From positions 205,848 to 269,847 of the forward strand of contig NW_025955007.1 in NCBI RefSeq assembly GCF_022376445.1: DNA of 64,000 bases, given 5' to 3'. Under the pieces are notes generated by a model. That model saw only the letters and a program-made list of their open reading frames with translations, was not told where the DNA came from and searched no databases. The position numbers were made by a program, and so were the translations under genes. Shown piece by piece: positions 47,222 to 59,670 of this stretch; within the stretch, counting starts at the first letter, position 1, and the number at the start of each line of letters is the position of its first letter. This stretch comes from Fomitopsis serialis. Taxonomy: Eukaryota > Basidiomycota > Agaricomycetes > Polyporales > Fomitopsidaceae.

Positions 47222-48854
47222 ACTTGCTGGGGAGTGGGCCATGCATGGCAATACAATCCCAGTTGTATTGTCTGTGTCTTTTGTCTTCTGGCTCATAAAA
47301 TCATTGCTTGAATCTCACTTATCAAATACATTGATATATACTAGTCTGTGAGACTAACTTCCATGTAGTCAAACTGTGACAATAACAAGAGCCTTGTGCA
47401 AGCCAAATTGAAATCATGAAGCAGTATTATGGTAGTAACAGAGGTGCTTACATTATTGTTGCTCAGCTCATTCCTCATTGCAGTACCACAAGACACAGAG
47501 CATTGAATCCCAGTTGTGCATATTTCTTCATCAGAAAGTGTTACTGTGTTAGGGCTCGTGGGCTCGGAACCCTAGATTCAGGGGCCGGGCTGGCTTGTGA
47601 ACATACGGATCAGTGATCGTGGTGCAACCGGGGGAGAAGAGGAGGCTAGGGGTCGTGAGCAGGGTGAGGAAGGCCTGCTGGAGTTCTTAGCAGGGCGACG
47701 AGCCTTGCTATAGGGAGCGCAATGAGGTCCTGGATTGCCAGTGACGAGCTGGATCCAGTGGGGAGTCCTATGCCGAGCTATAGGGCCGGGTCAAGTGGGG
47801 GTCCTAGGCAAAGGCGACAAGCCTAAGTTGAGGAGGGTTCCTAGGCAGGGCAACAAGCCACTGCTGTGACCCCACGTCATTGATCATGTGACTGGCTAGA
47901 CCCAGTGGCCATTGTCCCTTTTCTGGTACAACAGAGACATGTATACAAAGATAGTGATGTGAACCATGGAAATGTACATTTCAAGCAAGTTGTGGGAGGG
48001 CTTATTGCACAAGAAGTATCACAAAAGCTCACATTGCCCTAAATGGTGAGCAACCTTCCAAATCCAGTAATTCCCAACAAAGTGAATGTCTGGTGGTTCA
48101 TAAATTGCAGATAAATCAGAAGATATTCATAGAGTACTATGACATGGTGATGAGGCCTGTGATGTTTACAACATGTTACCATATATGGCAGGTAAGCTAT
48201 AATACCATGTACAAGGAAAGCATCAAATGAGCTGTCCTTGCCCATTTTGAGCTCTGTTGTGGCACCATAAAGCAATTTCATGATGTCTGACACACATGGC
48301 TATACTGTATGGGTTGTGTGCTACATATCTAGGGTGAAAATGAGCAGTTTGAATTCTGCAAAGTCTCTTGTGTTTCTTTTTGTATTTTGCATTTTCTGGC
48401 CTAACTAGCCACTATTGGGGCACAACAAAATTACTGTAGACTCTACGAAACAAGGGCTACAAGTTGACTGTATACTTGCCATATCTATTTGTGAGTGCTT
48501 ACTGTTCCAAAAAGTGACTGATTATATTGGAGCGCAGTGCTGCTGGTTAGGTCACATGCCATGTTCACCACTTTCCATATTGGGCTCCAAGCTAGACATT
48601 ACAGGAGCCCCAAGTCCATGGGGAATTGTCAGCCACAGCATTTGTTTGGGTGTGTTGGTGCAAGTTGCGTCGTCTGAGAGTCTGAAATTTGAAACTCAGC
48701 TAATGTGAGCATAGTAAGTGTTACTTATCACCAGTTATCTGGCACTCAAACAGTCACATGCACTGTGGGGAAAACCTGCCACATTGGGCTCCATGCTAAG
48801 TGTTACATTCTCTCCAGTCATAAGAATGATTCCTTTGTACCTCAGGGATTGTAA
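47222..48854 (+). repeat. Family A repeat, copy A7 (short, diverged)
   Basis: Starts with a T1-like ACTTGCTGGGGAGTGGGCCA at 47222 and ends with a T2-like CCTCAGGGATTGTAATT at 48854. The inside is poorly conserved. A GC-rich insert at 47540-47890 repeats GGCGACAAGCC/GGCGACGAGCC words and GTCCTAGGCA. No gene is supported. Confidence 0.6.
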
Positions 48855-48869
48855 TTGAGATGACATTGG

Positions 48870-50290
48870 CACAGCAACCTCTGTTGTATTTCCCGGGTCC
48901 TGCACATCGTGTCCATCACAATCCCTGCTTCCAGCCTGAGTGTCATTTTCTCTGAGGATAACGCAAAGGCTGAGGGCCATGTTGACCCTGCCATTAACGT
49001 CAGCAACATCATCCATTTGCACATCAGGACCCATGATGGCATCCTCGCTCTTGCTCTTGCTCCCACTATCTCCTTTGTTGTGGGCTGTTGAGAACACTGT
49101 GTCACAATGCCAATGTTGCATCTGAGAATTGACAGGGGCATGTGCTGCCTGGCTTGTGTTGCACTTCTGCAGACCAATAATTTTTTTTTCTGAGTAGAGT
49201 TGTGGAACTATGGGTAAGCACATACCGGAGCCATGCTGAGTGGCCTGAGCCCGCTGGTGAGAGAGTTGGATACAGTTAAACACAGTAAAAAGAAAAGCAA
49301 TGATGGGGAAATCAGCCTACCGCGGCAGAGGCATGCACTACAACACATTTGGAGGGCTCCCGTGTTGGTAGAGGGTTCCCTGAAATGATTGCACTGTGAC
49401 CGGCTTCTGTAGTACCGTTGCCAACACCATCAGCCCTAGCTGTGGTGCCTTTCTTGCCACCATTCTGCGGACAGTAAGAGAGACCCCTGGATATGAAAAA
49501 ACAAACAATGTGTACCCTGCACAGTTTGGTCACCTTTATCTCCTTCTCCGTGTTGCCTTGGTTTTGTGCCCACCTATTTGCCCAGTTCACCTTAGTGCTG
49601 CAACAACGAGCAGATTTGTGTGTGACGCACTGCTTCATGCACTTCAGTGGTGTATCCTCCACGAAGGTCTTCAGCTGTGCACCCCCTTCTCCTCCCAGGT
49701 AGACAGATCCCCGTAGAGATGGTGTGGTTGTATTTCACAGCCCAGGCCTTCCACTCATACACTGAGTCATACACCATCATGCCATTGAACCAGCTTGTTG
49801 GACTCTTGGCGACCACAATAATACATGCATATGGACTGGAACATTCAATATACACTTGCATCTTGATGAGATCTGTTTAAGCTCAGTCAGTGTGAAAACA
49901 AAGGATGCCAGTGGAAGACTTACCAAGGACATGATCTGGGTCAAGATAACCATTGTGAGCATGGCAAATGAATATACTGACATTCAGTGTGGTCTCTGCT
50001 TTTAAAAGATGAGGCATATCTGGCAGTACTTGTGGCATGAGGTTGAGTTCCAAGTAAAGACTGTGAGTGAATTCACAACGCTGCAACAGTCCTTCAGGTA
50101 TTTGTTGGAGACCCAGTAGGCCATGTACACAGGGAAGAGGCTTTTGACAACATCATAGTGGTATCAGAAGACAAGGCTTGTGGGCATGCTTGGTGCAAGG
50201 CCCCAGAAATGGACAAGATCACTCACTGTGTGCTGGACAATACCATTGCAGATGTCCCCGTGCTTAGTCCACTCAGAATGCAGTTGTGAA
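48870..50290 (-). pseudogene. Unrecognised multi-exon gene relic
   Basis: Coding-like minus-strand segments with good splice sites. From about 50250: DICNGIVQHTVSDLVHFWGL and VVKSLFPVYMAYWVSNKYL; then QRCEFTHSLYLELNLMPQVL and FICHAHNGYLDPDHVL. A 51-bp GT-AG intron (about 49873-49923) joins in phase to DLIKMQVYIECSSPYACIIV, VVAKSPTSWFNGMMVYDSVY and EWKAWAVKYNHTISTGI. Then the frame breaks. Farther on, 49283-48840 is an open frame with a polar, acidic stretch (GSKSKSEDAIMGPDVQMDD). I do not recognise the family. Stops and frame changes say it is no longer intact. It lies between two family A copies. Confidence 0.5.
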
Positions 50291-50310
50291 ATTTATCTAG
50301 ATTTGCCGTG

Positions 50311-52190
50311 AATTATGATCCCTGAGGTACGAAGGTATCGTTCTTATGATGGACCACCATGAAACACCTTAGGAATTCCTCCGGAATGGCAGTTTGTTCC
50401 CACAGTGCACGTGACTTGCAGCCACCCCGATAAGCAGAGATAAGTAACTGTTAGTATGGGTTGCTTATCTGAGTCTGAAATTTCAGACTCCCAGACGACA
50501 CAAGTTGGACCAACAGATACAAACAAATGCAGTGGCTAAGCACTCAGTTATGGATATGAGGCCGATGAAACACCTTAGCAGTTCCCTCAATAAGGAAACT
50601 GGTAAACATATCATGTGACTGGCAGCTTGGTGGGCCATTGCTCCAAGCACTCACACACTGTAGGGCCTATATAGCCTCAGCCAGTAACAAATCATAGTAT
50701 ACATAGTATGCTCATCTGATAGCCCTTCATTCAGAGAGTATACAGAAATTCTATTGAGTGTATACAGTGGCTGGCTAACCCAGGAAATGCAAAGCAAAAA
50801 AATGCACATGTGCCTCTGCAGATTCAATCTGCTTGTTTATGACTCAAATATGGTCTATATGTACACTGCAATGTATATGTGTAGTTCAGACACTGTGGAC
50901 TACTCAGTAGCTTCAATAATACAGGTAACAAGGACTATAATGGGTAATCTGAGCATCTTTTGCCATCTTATGGCCCTTGCATACAATGTAATGGTAACCA
51001 TTGCAGCTCAAGGCAATCATACACTTGTCTTTGATGTATCTGTATATTTCATAGATTTTCTGCATTTCTCTGAGCCCTACATGCCCCTGTTTGTGTATGA
51101 TTCCTCTTTGGGAAGGTCACATGCTCCATATGGTAATTATGCATCCACTGCTGGCTTTGTCTTGCTCACAGACACAATCTAGGGATACATACCTGAATGT
51201 GTACTTACACTATGATCTTATAGGGTTGTTCAGTACATGAGCAGTTCCAAGAGTGAAGTAGCAGGCTTATATAAGCTCACTGGGGCCACAGCAACCATCT
51301 TACCAGGTTATTGAGAATGCTATCTGATCTGATGTCAAACCCATGCAATATACAGCTTCATTCACATTGCCTGGATCATTTTGAATATTGTCTCAATTTT
51401 CCGCTTTTTTCTGAGCCTATACAAGCTCTCTTAAGCACAGTAACAGTCCGCACTTACATTGCTTACTAAGCGCCCATTAGGCGCCCAGATGCCGTTTGGA
51501 GGTGCATCCATGCGGAAATTTGGCACAGTTGCACCTCCGAATGGCATGAGAGGGATGCCAAGCTGCTCTGATTGGTGACAAGCCCTTTTCTGCCCTAATC
51601 AGGCAGGCTGCCGAGGTTTTGAGCTGAGTTTGAATCTCAGCCACAGGCTCCTTAGTGGCACTGTACCTGCTGTACTGTGGCCCCACTAAAATGCGGAAAA
51701 TTCCCAAAATACCACTCAGGCTCACCTTGTACTGTTTGCTGTAAGTAGTGATTGGCTTCTCTCTCTAAACCCTTGGGCAGGCTATGGCATATTCAGAAAA
51801 TGGTGGACACCTGTGGCACAAAGGCCACAGTTCATGCTGAGCATGCTCAGAATACTGACTCTGTGTCACATGTCAATAGCATAGCCATCAGAATTGTGGG
51901 TCCACAGAGCTTTTTCACACTGGACTGATCCTACAAAGTGATACAAAGACATTCAATGGTACAAGTTGTGTTATGCAGTTACTACTGTTGTGAGGAAATC
52001 TGTAGGCTAGCAATGTCATAAGGTGGGGCCACCACACTACCACACATAGTATATCAAAGTCTGATTGTCTCTGCAATGCTAGATAAATAGTAGGAAATAA
52101 GATAAAATCAGACAATCCCATGACTTCACATTGTGCTGACTGTTGTAGGCCAATGCAAGACAGTACATCTCACATGTGCTAATGCAGATA
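50311..52190 (-). repeat. Family A repeat, chimeric copy A5
   Basis: 50311-51706 matches 11140-12735 plus the first bases after 21396, without MITE or KDZ. At about 51707 it jumps to sequence like 23445-23880 and continues to about 52190, where the gypsy integrase begins abruptly. The jump falls in a motif, AAATGCGGA, that occurs in both family A modules. It serves as the empty site for the KDZ insertion (near 51660). Confidence 0.8.
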
Positions 52191-52191
52191 G

Positions 52192-55100
52192 TCGGAGCCT
52201 TGCGATGTCGGAAATGGACCAACAAAGTCCATTCCGACTGATTGACAAGGCCGCATCGGTATTGGCATGCTGTGGAGCAAGCCGGTAGGCTTTTGACGTG
52301 AGAATTTAGTAGTTTGGCAAGTGGTGCAACTCGCACAGAAGGAAGCAATATCCTTACCAATGTTCGGCCACCAATACCATCATTGTACGTAGTCTGACAT
52401 GCGACAAGTACCTAAGTGTCCAATGGCAGTATGTGCTTCACTGAGAATAATCTCAGGGAGTACTCGACAATGTACCGTTATTCGCAGGACGCACAGTACT
52501 TCACAGTCAGCACACAGTCGATACCATAATAGGCTGTCGCGCAGTGGGAATGCGCAATGATCTTCCGGGTGCTCAATGATTGCCTGGAATAGTCGATCTT
52601 TCGAGTATCCCGACCGGATTGTCTGATTCGTCTTGTGCAGGTCCAGAGCTTGTTGGATGATTGTATCCAATGGTGGCCCGGAGACTGCAGAGTCGAGTGT
52701 AATTGGGTCCGAGACTCCGAGTCTTCATCCGGTGGATCCGTCTCTTGATCCTGTGCATGTGCCACTTGTGGCAGGTGTGCTGCGAGTTCCTCGGCTTCAC
52801 GCACGCCCGGGTTGAGCACGGATTTTGGTGGGACGAGGGTTTGAGAGTGTCTCGCCACATGGGTCAATCCTAATGTCAGCAGATACATAGTCTTGTGGCT
52901 TGTGTAGTACGTCCACACCTTCGTCAGCAAAATAACGCGAAAATGAGTCCGCAACAAGGTTCTTTGAGCCTTGTACATAGACAATCTCAAAGTCGAATCG
53001 ACTGAGATATTCAGTCCATTGCTCGAGTCGTGGTGCGAGTTTGCGCTTGTCCTGAATGAAGACAAGTGCATGATGATCAGTGACAATGTTAAAATGTCAG
53101 CGTATGAGCTTATATTCCCATTTGAGAAGAGCTTTGAGTACACTGAGAGCCTCCATTTCATACGTGAAATACGCATGCTGCACAGGCATGAACTTCTTCA
53201 ACATGAAGCCAGCTGGGCAGCAGCTATCCCACTGAGGACCTTGGCCATACACTGCACCAACACCTGACGTAGACGTGTCAGTAATTACCCAGATTGGGTC
53301 TGAGTTTTGAGGGTCAAAAGGGTGTAAGACGGGGGTCTTACACGCAAGTGCTTTGATCTCATCAAAGCATTTCTGGTGGATCGGACACCAGTTGAAAGAC
53401 TGACCATTTCATGTGATGCTCAAAAGCGGACCTGTGTAAGCAGCGAGATTGGGCATGAAGTGAGCAAGGTATTGTATGAGGCCCAAGAAGTGTTGTACTT
53501 TGTGACAGTTGTGAGGTACAGGCCAGTTGCGAACGCGAGACATCTTGCCCGTGTCAGCATGCAGTCCCTTTTTGTCAATGACATGGCCGAGACAATTGAC
53601 TCGCCTTGCAAAAAGGGTGCACTTGTTCACACTGAGATACAGCCAATTTTTGTGCAGCTTCTTGAGTACCCACTCGAGATGCTGTTCATGTTCCTCAATA
53701 GTGTCTGAGAATACAAAAACATTGTCTAAGTAGACGTGTACAAACTTACCAATGTTGAAGGAGCGTTAGTATCTCCTTGCTGCATAACGAGGCTGTAGAA
53801 CGTACCATAGACTGTCGCGAAGGCAGTCTTATGGATGTCCTTGGGGTCCACGAGCACTTGCTCATAAGTGTTTGACATATCAATCTTTGAATGATATGGT
53901 GCGTGTGCAACATCATGCCGGATCTGGTCTTGGTCCGGAAATGGAGTGATGTCCTTGATTGGTGTTATGTTGCTGAATGTCTGCGACAATGCGAAGACCA
54001 CCATCCTTCTTCACAATACAGAGCATCGGAGCAGCTTGCTCCATTTGACATTCCTTCCACCATCCATTAGCAGTGTACAATTGAATCTTCTCAAGCAGTT
54101 TTGGCTTGAGAGAGTCTGTGCATTTTGGTAGGTAATAGGTATACCTCTTATTCTCATCAATAAGAGGGATCCTGTGGTTGACTTCTCTCACCGGAGGAAG
54201 TCCTGGTGGACTGGACCAAATAAGTTTGCATATTTGTGCATTAATTGTTCACGCATTTGTGCAATACGTGCTTCATTATCTATAGATCGGTAATTAGCTG
54301 TAATGTGATGGAAGGACACAGTTTGCAGTGAATCCATTGATTCACCACTGCTGTGCCAGTGGTTGGCTAGTCAATGTGAATGCGAAGGCACAGGCACAGG
54401 CAGATTAGCCATCTGTGTGTTACATTGGCAGTGGTGCAGCGAGAAGGAAATGTTCGCCACCGATGATTGGCAGTGTCCTCCTCCTCCCATGGAAGCAGTG
54501 CCGGTATTGCATGCTGTCCAATGCAGATCACCAACTGTGAGAAGTCGAGACATACACCAAACTTTCACATGAATGGTGTGCCAAGCATGGCATCATAGCG
54601 ATCCAGGTTCACCACATCAAAATAGACTTCACCTCGGAACATTCCCCAAAGTACAGGTATGTTCGCGCCATAGTTGATGCGCGAACAACTGCCAACACAT
54701 CCCAGTTGCAGGATGGCTGGATTCTCGAGTTCGAAGGCTTGTATGCCTGCAACTCAAGCGAAATCTGGACTAATAGAATCAGTAGTACTTCCAGAATAAA
54801 GCAATACCAGGGCTTGAAGCCCATTGATGGTCAAATATGCAGTCAGGCAAGTTTGATCATACCGTGTTAAGTCAGGCCAACGGCCCATTACAGCGCGTCG
54901 CACGGTTGCGCGCGTTGCGAGGGGCTGTGAGCTTGAACTGGGTGCATCAGAAGTGTGCATAGCAGCACGAGCTGACATGGCTCGTAGTGCAGGATATGGC
55001 GGAGGTGGGTCGTGCATTTCTGCATCATTGCTCAGCACTTGTTGAGCGAGTGTGATTGTAGTGTCGAGTGAAGGCTCATCTAAGTATTCATAAGACAGAT

Positions 55101-55663
55101 CTGGTATGTTCATAGAATGTACCATCCAGTCTTGGTTGAGCAATCACTCGTGAATGTGTTTGTGATCTTCTGCACTTGGCCGGTAGTGTTTGAGGCTGCG
55201 AAGTAATTCATACCTCGTCCATAGTAATTCATGACTTAACATGCGCAAATGGCCTGTAAGCGCGAGCGCGTACATCAGTAAAGTCCGGTACAACAGACTC
55301 AGGGTCAGGGATCTCTTCGAGAGGTGGCATTGAGTCGTAAGAGGAGATCGACATTGCGTCGGAATCCTCTGGCCCAGTCGCCACTGCAGCATCTACTAAT
55401 ATGGGATCTACAAGATCTTCCGCAACATGTTCATAGTGTATTCCACTGCGCTCAGATACGGCCTCAATTACAGGGCCTCTACGCAAAATTTCACGTACAG
55501 CAGCATTGTCAATCGACTCGAGGTTGATGTTGTCAGCGCCATTACTAAGCGCTTGATGCCACTCAAGCTCGAAAGTGCTTGCATTTGCAGGGTTGCCCAG
55601 CAAATCAACATTGCGGGGGACGTGAAATATACAGAGCCCGTACGAGGTACGGTCTCCTTGCAA
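52192..55663 (-). pseudogene. Ty3/gypsy retrotransposon polyprotein, dead
   Basis: Minus-strand Gag-Pol remains in order. Gag-like linker 55663-54950 (no zinc knuckle seen). Retropepsin near 54790: LYSGSTTDSISPDFA, with Tyr replacing the catalytic Asp. RT 54190-53410: LPKCTDSLKPKLLEKIQLY, APMLCIVKKDGGLR, KIDMSNTYEQV and GTFYSLVMQQGDTNAPST, a deletion of about 40 bp, then FVHVYLDNVFVFSD, where YLDD has become YLDN. RNase H 53400-52900: DTSTSGVGAVYGQG, FTYEMEALSVLKALLKWEY, FEIVYVQGSKNLVADSFSR. Integrase 52440-52192: HTAIGHLGTCRMSDYV, YWWPNIGKDI, CASCTTCQ and MDFVGPFPTSQG, where it is cut by repeat A5. There are several frameshifts. No LTR was identified with confidence. Confidence 0.93.
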
Positions 55664-55699
55664 GACTTCAGTATGTTCTACTAGGTCATTGACCTATGA

Positions 55700-58207
55700 A
55701 ATGTTGATGCAACACATTGACCCGTAGTACACGACTCCACAGCGAAGTGCCAACCTCTTGCAGTGAGCCCAAGTGGCCCACTCGCCAACACTCACCGCGA
55801 ATTCGGCCTCGTCAAAGTTGTGATCCAGTTGGTCCGTGAATAGACTGAAACATGACTAGCGCAAAGCATTGTCCGTGGGCCAGCGACTCACATCGCCATT
55901 TACTGGACGTTTCGGCACAGTCAATACTCGGTTCAATGCCAGTACTTCGCGGTGCGAGGTACTGGCTCCCCAAGTGATGTCGTGGCCGTAACGGTCACCA
56001 GTATCCTGCACGTCGAGTCGATTGCTCGATGCACGCGGTACTGGTGGTACCTGTCTCGATGTCTGACGTGAGGCCCGTATGTCGAGCCCACGGCTTGATG
56101 TCCGTGTCTCTGTGAGATCCGTAACCAGTACGTCTTCGCGCGATATACTGGCGGTGGCATGAAGCAAGCGGTGGTTGCTCAAAGCCCCGCTCGCCATACG
56201 CTGCGTCCGTCGATCCCTGCCCTCGTGTCGGCTGGGCTTTCCGTTCTTCCAGCTGCAGCCGGAAGCCACCAAACGGCTCTCAGAAATGTGTCTTCGTTCG
56301 GGTGCACGATGACACCCTCGTCGCGCGAGTCGATGCGGACACATCACTTGATATACTTGATGTGCCTGCCTCACTGCACGGCCCAGGCACCTGAACCCGC
56401 GAGAACGAAGATTTGGTACAGGAACGGGGGGTGGTGACGGCGGGGCGAGGACCGTGGGCTACTCGCAGTCCAATTCACCGCCAAGCTCCTCAGTCTATCA
56501 TAGATGTCGCGCGAAAAGGCCGATATCTGTGCGTGAGCCACAATGACGGTGAGTACGTTGGTTGACCGAGCGAGCTCGCCGATCGTACCGCATTGCGTGA
56601 CCGTGCCGGTCGCGACATGTAGGTCGCCCCGTGGGCCGTCAGTACCACCGACGTGCATGGTGACCGCCACGGCAACCGTGTTGGTTGTCGTGGTCGTCAC
56701 GAGTGGTGGTGGCTGTGTAGGAGATGGTGGGGTTAGAGGCGGGGGAGGCACGTCCAGCAGGGACGCACCTTCATCTTTCGAGCACGTATGCTCGTCTTCC
56801 TTGCCTATACCGCACCCTTCCCCTTCCCCTCCTTCTGCCAGACGTTCCTCGTCTACCCCTCCTGCCTCTGCACTCTCATCCCTCTCCTCTGTCCCTATCC
56901 CTCTCCTCCTTCTCTCCTGAGCGCTATCTACGGAGCGCGCGCACGATGTGCTTGTCGTAGTCGCCACTGATGTTGGGGGCCGCTGAGAGGTCGATATTGA
57001 GTTGAATGGGAGTCCCTAGGAACGAACCATCAGCGAGAACTGTGAAGTTCTCGCCAGGTTGACGGTCGGGAGGCCGTTCTCGCCGGTCGGGATCCGTAGG
57101 CACCGGCTGCTGCACTGCGGCTGCGATTTCGAGCTTGCGCGTTTGGTGGGACTGCGCCAGCGTCGGATGGCGAGCTCGCGGCGTCGCCGGGATTGCAAGG
57201 AAGGTGGTGGTTGCTGGAAACACCGAGGTTGAGGTTGAGGTTGAGGTTGAGGTTGAGACTTGCCAGCGGAACCACTGAAGGTTCAGCCGCCTTGAGGTCG
57301 GAGGCTCGCACTTCCTGTACTTAGGGGTTGCAAGTCATCCTGGACTGCGGCCGCACATGAGTGCTGGCCATCCGAGGGTGGATCGAGGTTGTTCCACGTT
57401 CCTGCTAGCTGACCCAGGCGGGGTTCGATTGTACCGGATGCTCGCACTTCCGTGAGGATGTGCGGGCCGCCTTGAATTGCGGTTGGACGTATTGTATGCC
57501 TGCCAGACATTGAGTCGCGAGTGAGGTCGTCGGGGTCCTCCCACTCCTCGGCCAGCCGAGCCAAATGGGGTTCAGCTGCGTTGGAGCGGCCGAGGGCCTG
57601 AACTTCCGTGAAGACGTGCAGTTTATTTTGAAACATAGTTGATCGCGCGCTGCAACTGCTCGACGAGAGGTCAGGGAACACCGCGAAACAGGCAGTCAAA
57701 GTTGAGCCGGGCACGTTGGACATGCATCGCTGCGGGTCCGTCGTGCCGCCTTGCAGAGTGAAAGGTACGGCCGCGAGGTCGTCCCGTAGCACAGGCGTGC
57801 CCTCTTGCAGAGCTGAAGGTACGACCATTAGGCCATGCCGGATCGCAGCCACGCGATCTTCGTGGGCCCCAGTGTGCACAACAAAGGTTCCATTTGTCGC
57901 TGCAGCTCTGGGCGCATTCATGGAAGCGTAGGGCACGTCGAACGCGCAGATCTGCGCGTCCACGGTGTCGCCGTGCATTCTGCCCGGTACAACCTGGAGG
58001 TTGTACCAGGGCCCGTGCGTGTGATGTGTAGCCAACAGGGCGCACGACGACCTTCGTGTTCGTCGATACGCGTGTTGGCGCGGGCACAGGGATAGGCGGC
58101 GGCGAAGGAGGTACATCCTGTAAGGGCGTACCTGTTGAACCGTATAGGCGCCCACCGGGCCGCCGGGTTCCACGGGCCGGATCACACTGCACATGCTGGA
58201 TCCGCAC
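55700..58207 (-). other. GC-rich minus-strand reading frames, function unknown
   Basis: Upstream of the gypsy polyprotein and on its strand, so perhaps its 5' part or a separate decayed gene. The longest frame (58194-57283, 303 residues, from an ATG) has an internal duplication: HVFTEVQALGRSNAAEPHLA then ILTEVRASGTIEPRLGQLAG. A 56967-56371 frame ends ARSTNVLTVIVAHAQISAF and FSRDIYDRLRSLAVNW. A 56374-55856 frame is Arg/Ser-rich. None resembles a family I know, and GC-rich DNA favours chance open frames. Confidence 0.35.
57225..57257. repeat. (GAGGTT)n microsatellite
   Basis: Five and a half hexamer units; read on the minus strand it gives alternating Leu-Asn. Confidence 0.95.
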
Positions 58208-59670
58208 TTACCGCATAGAGCAAGTCATGCGTGGGAATGGACTATACAGTAGTATTAGTCAGCGTCTCTCAGATGTATATAAGACCCACCAGTAGCATAG
58301 CTCTCTCTTCAGTTCCTTCACCACAAAGTAACTTGTGTGCCTCAAGTATCCAACCTTCAAGCAGGTAAGTTAGAGCGCGGTCCACTACGTGTGACCTAGT
58401 CTGCTCAACAGTACCTATAATCATCGAGCCTGCCAGGTGCTCCGGCTTGCTCTCGTTGTCGAACCCTTCCTTCTCCCTTTCTGTCTGCTCATAATCCCTA
58501 TCCTCCTTACGCCCTCCTCGCTCTGCGTTCTCCGTGGTCCGCTCAGTCTTGCTGCTTGGCGCTGGACCTAACGCGCGTCATTCAAGTCCTGGTCGCGCGG
58601 CTGGGTTGCGTGTCGCCAGAGCCACGGTAGGAGTCGCCAGAGTCACTAGACCCAAGAGAGAGGCCACCCAAGTCAAGTCACGAGACGAGAGGGGAGAGGT
58701 GAGGAGCCGGGGAGGAAGGAAGTAGTGATCTGGTACCGCGAGGTGCCAGGTCGTTGGTTGCCGTTGACTGAACCGGCGGCAGGTCAGCCAGCCAGTCGCG
58801 GATGCAAGTTTGCCTTCGCGTTGGGACGGCGCGTGCGTCTGGTTTGCCAGACGGGTGCGTGCGGTGGCTGCCCAGAGAGCGGGAGTGGTCGAGGACAACG
58901 AGGAGGTGGTGGCGGTGGCGGTCGCACGCAGTGCGGTGGGCGCTAAAACTTGGGGTGCAATGTATGGATTAATCCTTACCTTTTCGTCCGCGCGAATTTG
59001 TACTGTTCCGGTGGTAGACAGATTCACGAATACATTGATATAACACTAAGAATTCACTACCTTTGACACTTATCAACAAACAGAGATTGGTATCAATTGT
59101 GTACAGTACCTCGTTGCGGCCTCTCCAGATCACTACTGCGCCATGCGTAGGCGACCAGACGTTTGTGGATGTAGCAATAGGTAGATTTAAACGAAATGAT
59201 TATTGCTCGACCACCCGTTGTGTCTATCAAAGGTCAAGAGCAAGCTTGAGCTGTCAAGCGATAGACTGCCGGCGGATTGGCAAAGCGGTTGGGAAGCTCC
59301 CGATTGATGGCTAGACAATGCGTGTATAGGCTGCGGAGCGGAGGTTACAGACATAAGTACAAACACTTCTACGCTTTCATAATCGTACAGTACGGACAGA
59401 CGAGCGACTCGAGAGCAGGGATAGGCGAGAGCATGGATAGCGAGATTGATAATGATGTTGACAGCAATAAAATAGATGTACTTGAGGACCTACAATTAAC
59501 GTACCTCACGGAGACTCGACGAGTGTTTCCTTCGCAATCTGGCGAAGAGCTGAGAGTGAGGTGTCCCTCCCTAGTCTCCCTGCTCCTCATCAGACACATC
59601 CATATACATAGTCGAGCTCCCTTTACCGCGGTCCTCGTCATCGTCAGCCATGCGTGCGGTCGAGCCCCCG
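58208..59670. other. No gene supported; candidate plus-strand promoter
   Basis: Mixed-composition sequence between two blocks of minus-strand frames. A TATA box and pyrimidine-rich tract lie at 58276-58320. 58560-58960 is GC-rich and open in several frames, which I regard as chance. 59045-59470 has balanced composition and no recognised feature. Confidence 0.4.
58276..58283 (+). promoter_or_regulatory. Candidate TATA box
   Basis: TATATAAG followed about 30 bp later by a CT-rich run (CTCTCTCTTCAGTTCC) and a GT donor-like GCAGGTAAGTT near 58369. This would suit transcription to the right or an LTR promoter, but no downstream gene was recognised. Confidence 0.35.

Noticed and set aside
56543..56970. 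Plus-strand frames rich in Val, Pro and Ser
   Set aside because: These are shadows of GC-rich minus-strand sequence and have no family features.
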